Source: JAULUH01 sp032111745
GTDB taxonomy: Bacteria; Chloroflexota; Anaerolineae; JAAEKA01
Assembly: GCA_032111745.1 (NCBI GenBank)
Contig: JAULUH010000197.1
Coordinates: 1-5,564, forward strand
DNA length: 5,564 nucleotides
Reading direction: 5' to 3'
The translations under genes and the position numbers were made by a program. The number at the start of each line of letters is the position of its first letter. Position 1 is the first letter of the stretch. The notes under the pieces are model-generated. The model was not told the origin of the DNA. It was given only the letters and a program-made list of their open reading frames with translations, and searched no databases. This document shows, piece by piece, positions 4,929 to 5,564 of the stretch.

Positions 4929-5564
4929 ACGAGCGCTCCATCAAACCAGGGTGTGCCGGTGATCGATATCCCGTCCCCTTTGCCCACCCCGGTCTTCGCC
5001 TCGCCGGTGACCGAGTGCATGAACATGGTTCTGCTGGCCGGCCTCGTGCCGGGTGCCAGGGTGGAGCTGGCCATCAGTGGTACGTTGCTGGCTACGACTA
5101 CCGTCGTAGGCACTAGCGCGTGGGTTGGCTTCAACCCGTCGCCGCTCCAGGAGGGGCTCGTGCTCACGGCCATCCAGCGTGTCGGGGGCGCCAGCAGCGC
5201 GCCGGCGCATTCACCACCGCTGGCCCCGGTCAACCAGCGCGAGAACCTCCCTGTCCCCGTGCTCGGCGAACCGGTCGTCGCTTGCGACACCGCCGTACTC
5301 GTGTCGTCGGTGGTACCCGCCGGCCAGCTCGAGATGGAGCAGGACGGGCGGGTGCAGCACTGGGTGAACATCGCTTCCACCTACTGGGCTACCGGCGCCA
5401 CCCCGATGGAGCCGGGGGTGCTGAAGGCGCGACAGTTGCTGCCGGGCTGTGGCGGGCAGAGTAATACCACAGAGATCACTGTCCGGCCGGCTACTACCCC
5501 ACCCGCGCCTGTACCCCGCACCTTCTGCCCGGAAGCTCGCCGGATCATCGTGACCGGCCTTAAG
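4929..5564 (+). CDS. Continuation of the repeat protein after the stop, partial at the 3' end
   Basis: This stretch holds 212 sense codons in the frame of 4704 with no stop and no end inside the window. It carries repeats 2 and 3 and the start of repeat 4, joined by Pro/Ser/Thr-rich linkers (for example SPLPTPV, ITVRPATTPPAPVP). If translated separately, it could restart at GTG 4959, which has AGGG 7 bases upstream (4948-4951), or at ATG 5019, which would cut into repeat 2 right after its conserved Cys. Neither start is good, which favours reading it as part of the upstream gene. The + strand frames at 5120-5464 and 5125-5367 are shadows of it. Confidence 0.6.

Larger units (their letters stand above)
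4704..5564 (+). pseudogene. Amber-interrupted gene for a tandem beta-sandwich (Ig-like) repeat protein, cut by window end
   Basis: The frame from the ATG at 4704 has one stop, TAG at 4926-4928, then stays open for 212 codons to the last base. Three repeats are visible: residues about 5-72, about 95-162 (bases 4986-5189) and about 185-253 (5256-5462); a fourth starts at about 5523. Each runs P-V/I-x(4)-C/S, then V-x-V, G-L-x-P-G-A-x-V-x-L, often a Trp, P-L-x-x-G and a closing A-R-Q or similar. The equivalent Ser16, Cys105 and Cys194 are exactly 89 residues apart on both sides of the stop. Known: short beta-rich repeats of this look are common in bacterial adhesion or binding proteins. Inferred: a modular binding or structural protein; no enzyme motif and no signal peptide are seen. 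The disruption could be a real nonsense mutation, a sequence error or a readthrough site, so 'pseudogene' is provisional. No specific family is recognised. Confidence 0.7.

Noticed and set aside
4535..5116. 193-residue + strand frame
   Set aside because: It overlaps the repeat protein out of frame, is Arg/Gly/His-rich after 4704, and lacks a ribosome site, whereas AGGAG sits precisely before 4704.
4631..5380. 249-residue minus-strand frame
   Set aside because: It is antisense to the repeat protein, whose + frame shows periodic conserved residues. The minus translation is Ser/Thr/Pro-rich without motifs.
4704..5564. Genome-wide reassignment of TAG to an amino acid
   Set aside because: Only one in-frame TAG occurs, in one gene. 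The other three genes have none in about 1240 codons, so a local mutation, sequence error or single readthrough site is simpler.

Overview
The window is GC-rich, gene-dense bacterial DNA with bacterial expression signals: a rho-independent terminator, a sigma70-type promoter and one strong Shine-Dalgarno site. All supported genes are on the + strand. Nothing fixes the phylum. The GC content, an exported cyanophycinase-like protein, a modular beta-rich repeat protein and interspersed intergenic repeats would fit an environmental lineage such as Chloroflexota, but that is a weak inference.

Region 1 (8-1945) is a 626-residue exported peptidase S51 (cyanophycinase-like) protein that ends at a near-perfect intrinsic terminator. 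Its N-terminal half keeps the serine-peptidase motifs. Its C-terminal half reads as a second, catalytically degenerate copy of the same fold. Region 2 (1946-2399) has no gene. It holds a cluster of dispersed-type repeats (two 27-bp copies flanking a CGCAGAGG triplet, then a diverged ACAGGAT-type element), followed by a good extended -10 promoter, a GC hairpin and a perfect 16-bp palindrome. Region 3 (2400-4327) is a probable two-gene transcript: a class I SAM-dependent methyltransferase and an alpha/beta hydrolase of the prolyl-iminopeptidase type. They are probably expressed together and may act on the same small molecule, but the substrate cannot be read from the sequence.

Region 4 (4328-4703) is intergenic, with a local AT-rich dip, and leads to a strong ribosome binding site. 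Region 5 (4704-5564) is a gene for a protein of tandem beta-sandwich-like repeats. It is interrupted by an in-frame TAG at 4926-4928, but the same frame stays open to the end of the window. The repeat period (89 residues) is kept exactly across the stop, so this is one gene with a point nonsense codon (or a sequence error, or readthrough), not two genes. No RNA genes, CRISPR arrays, insertion sequences or origins were seen.

The most noteworthy items are the amber-interrupted repeat protein, the internal duplication with a dead second half in the S51 protein, and the composite repeat cluster upstream of the methyltransferase promoter.
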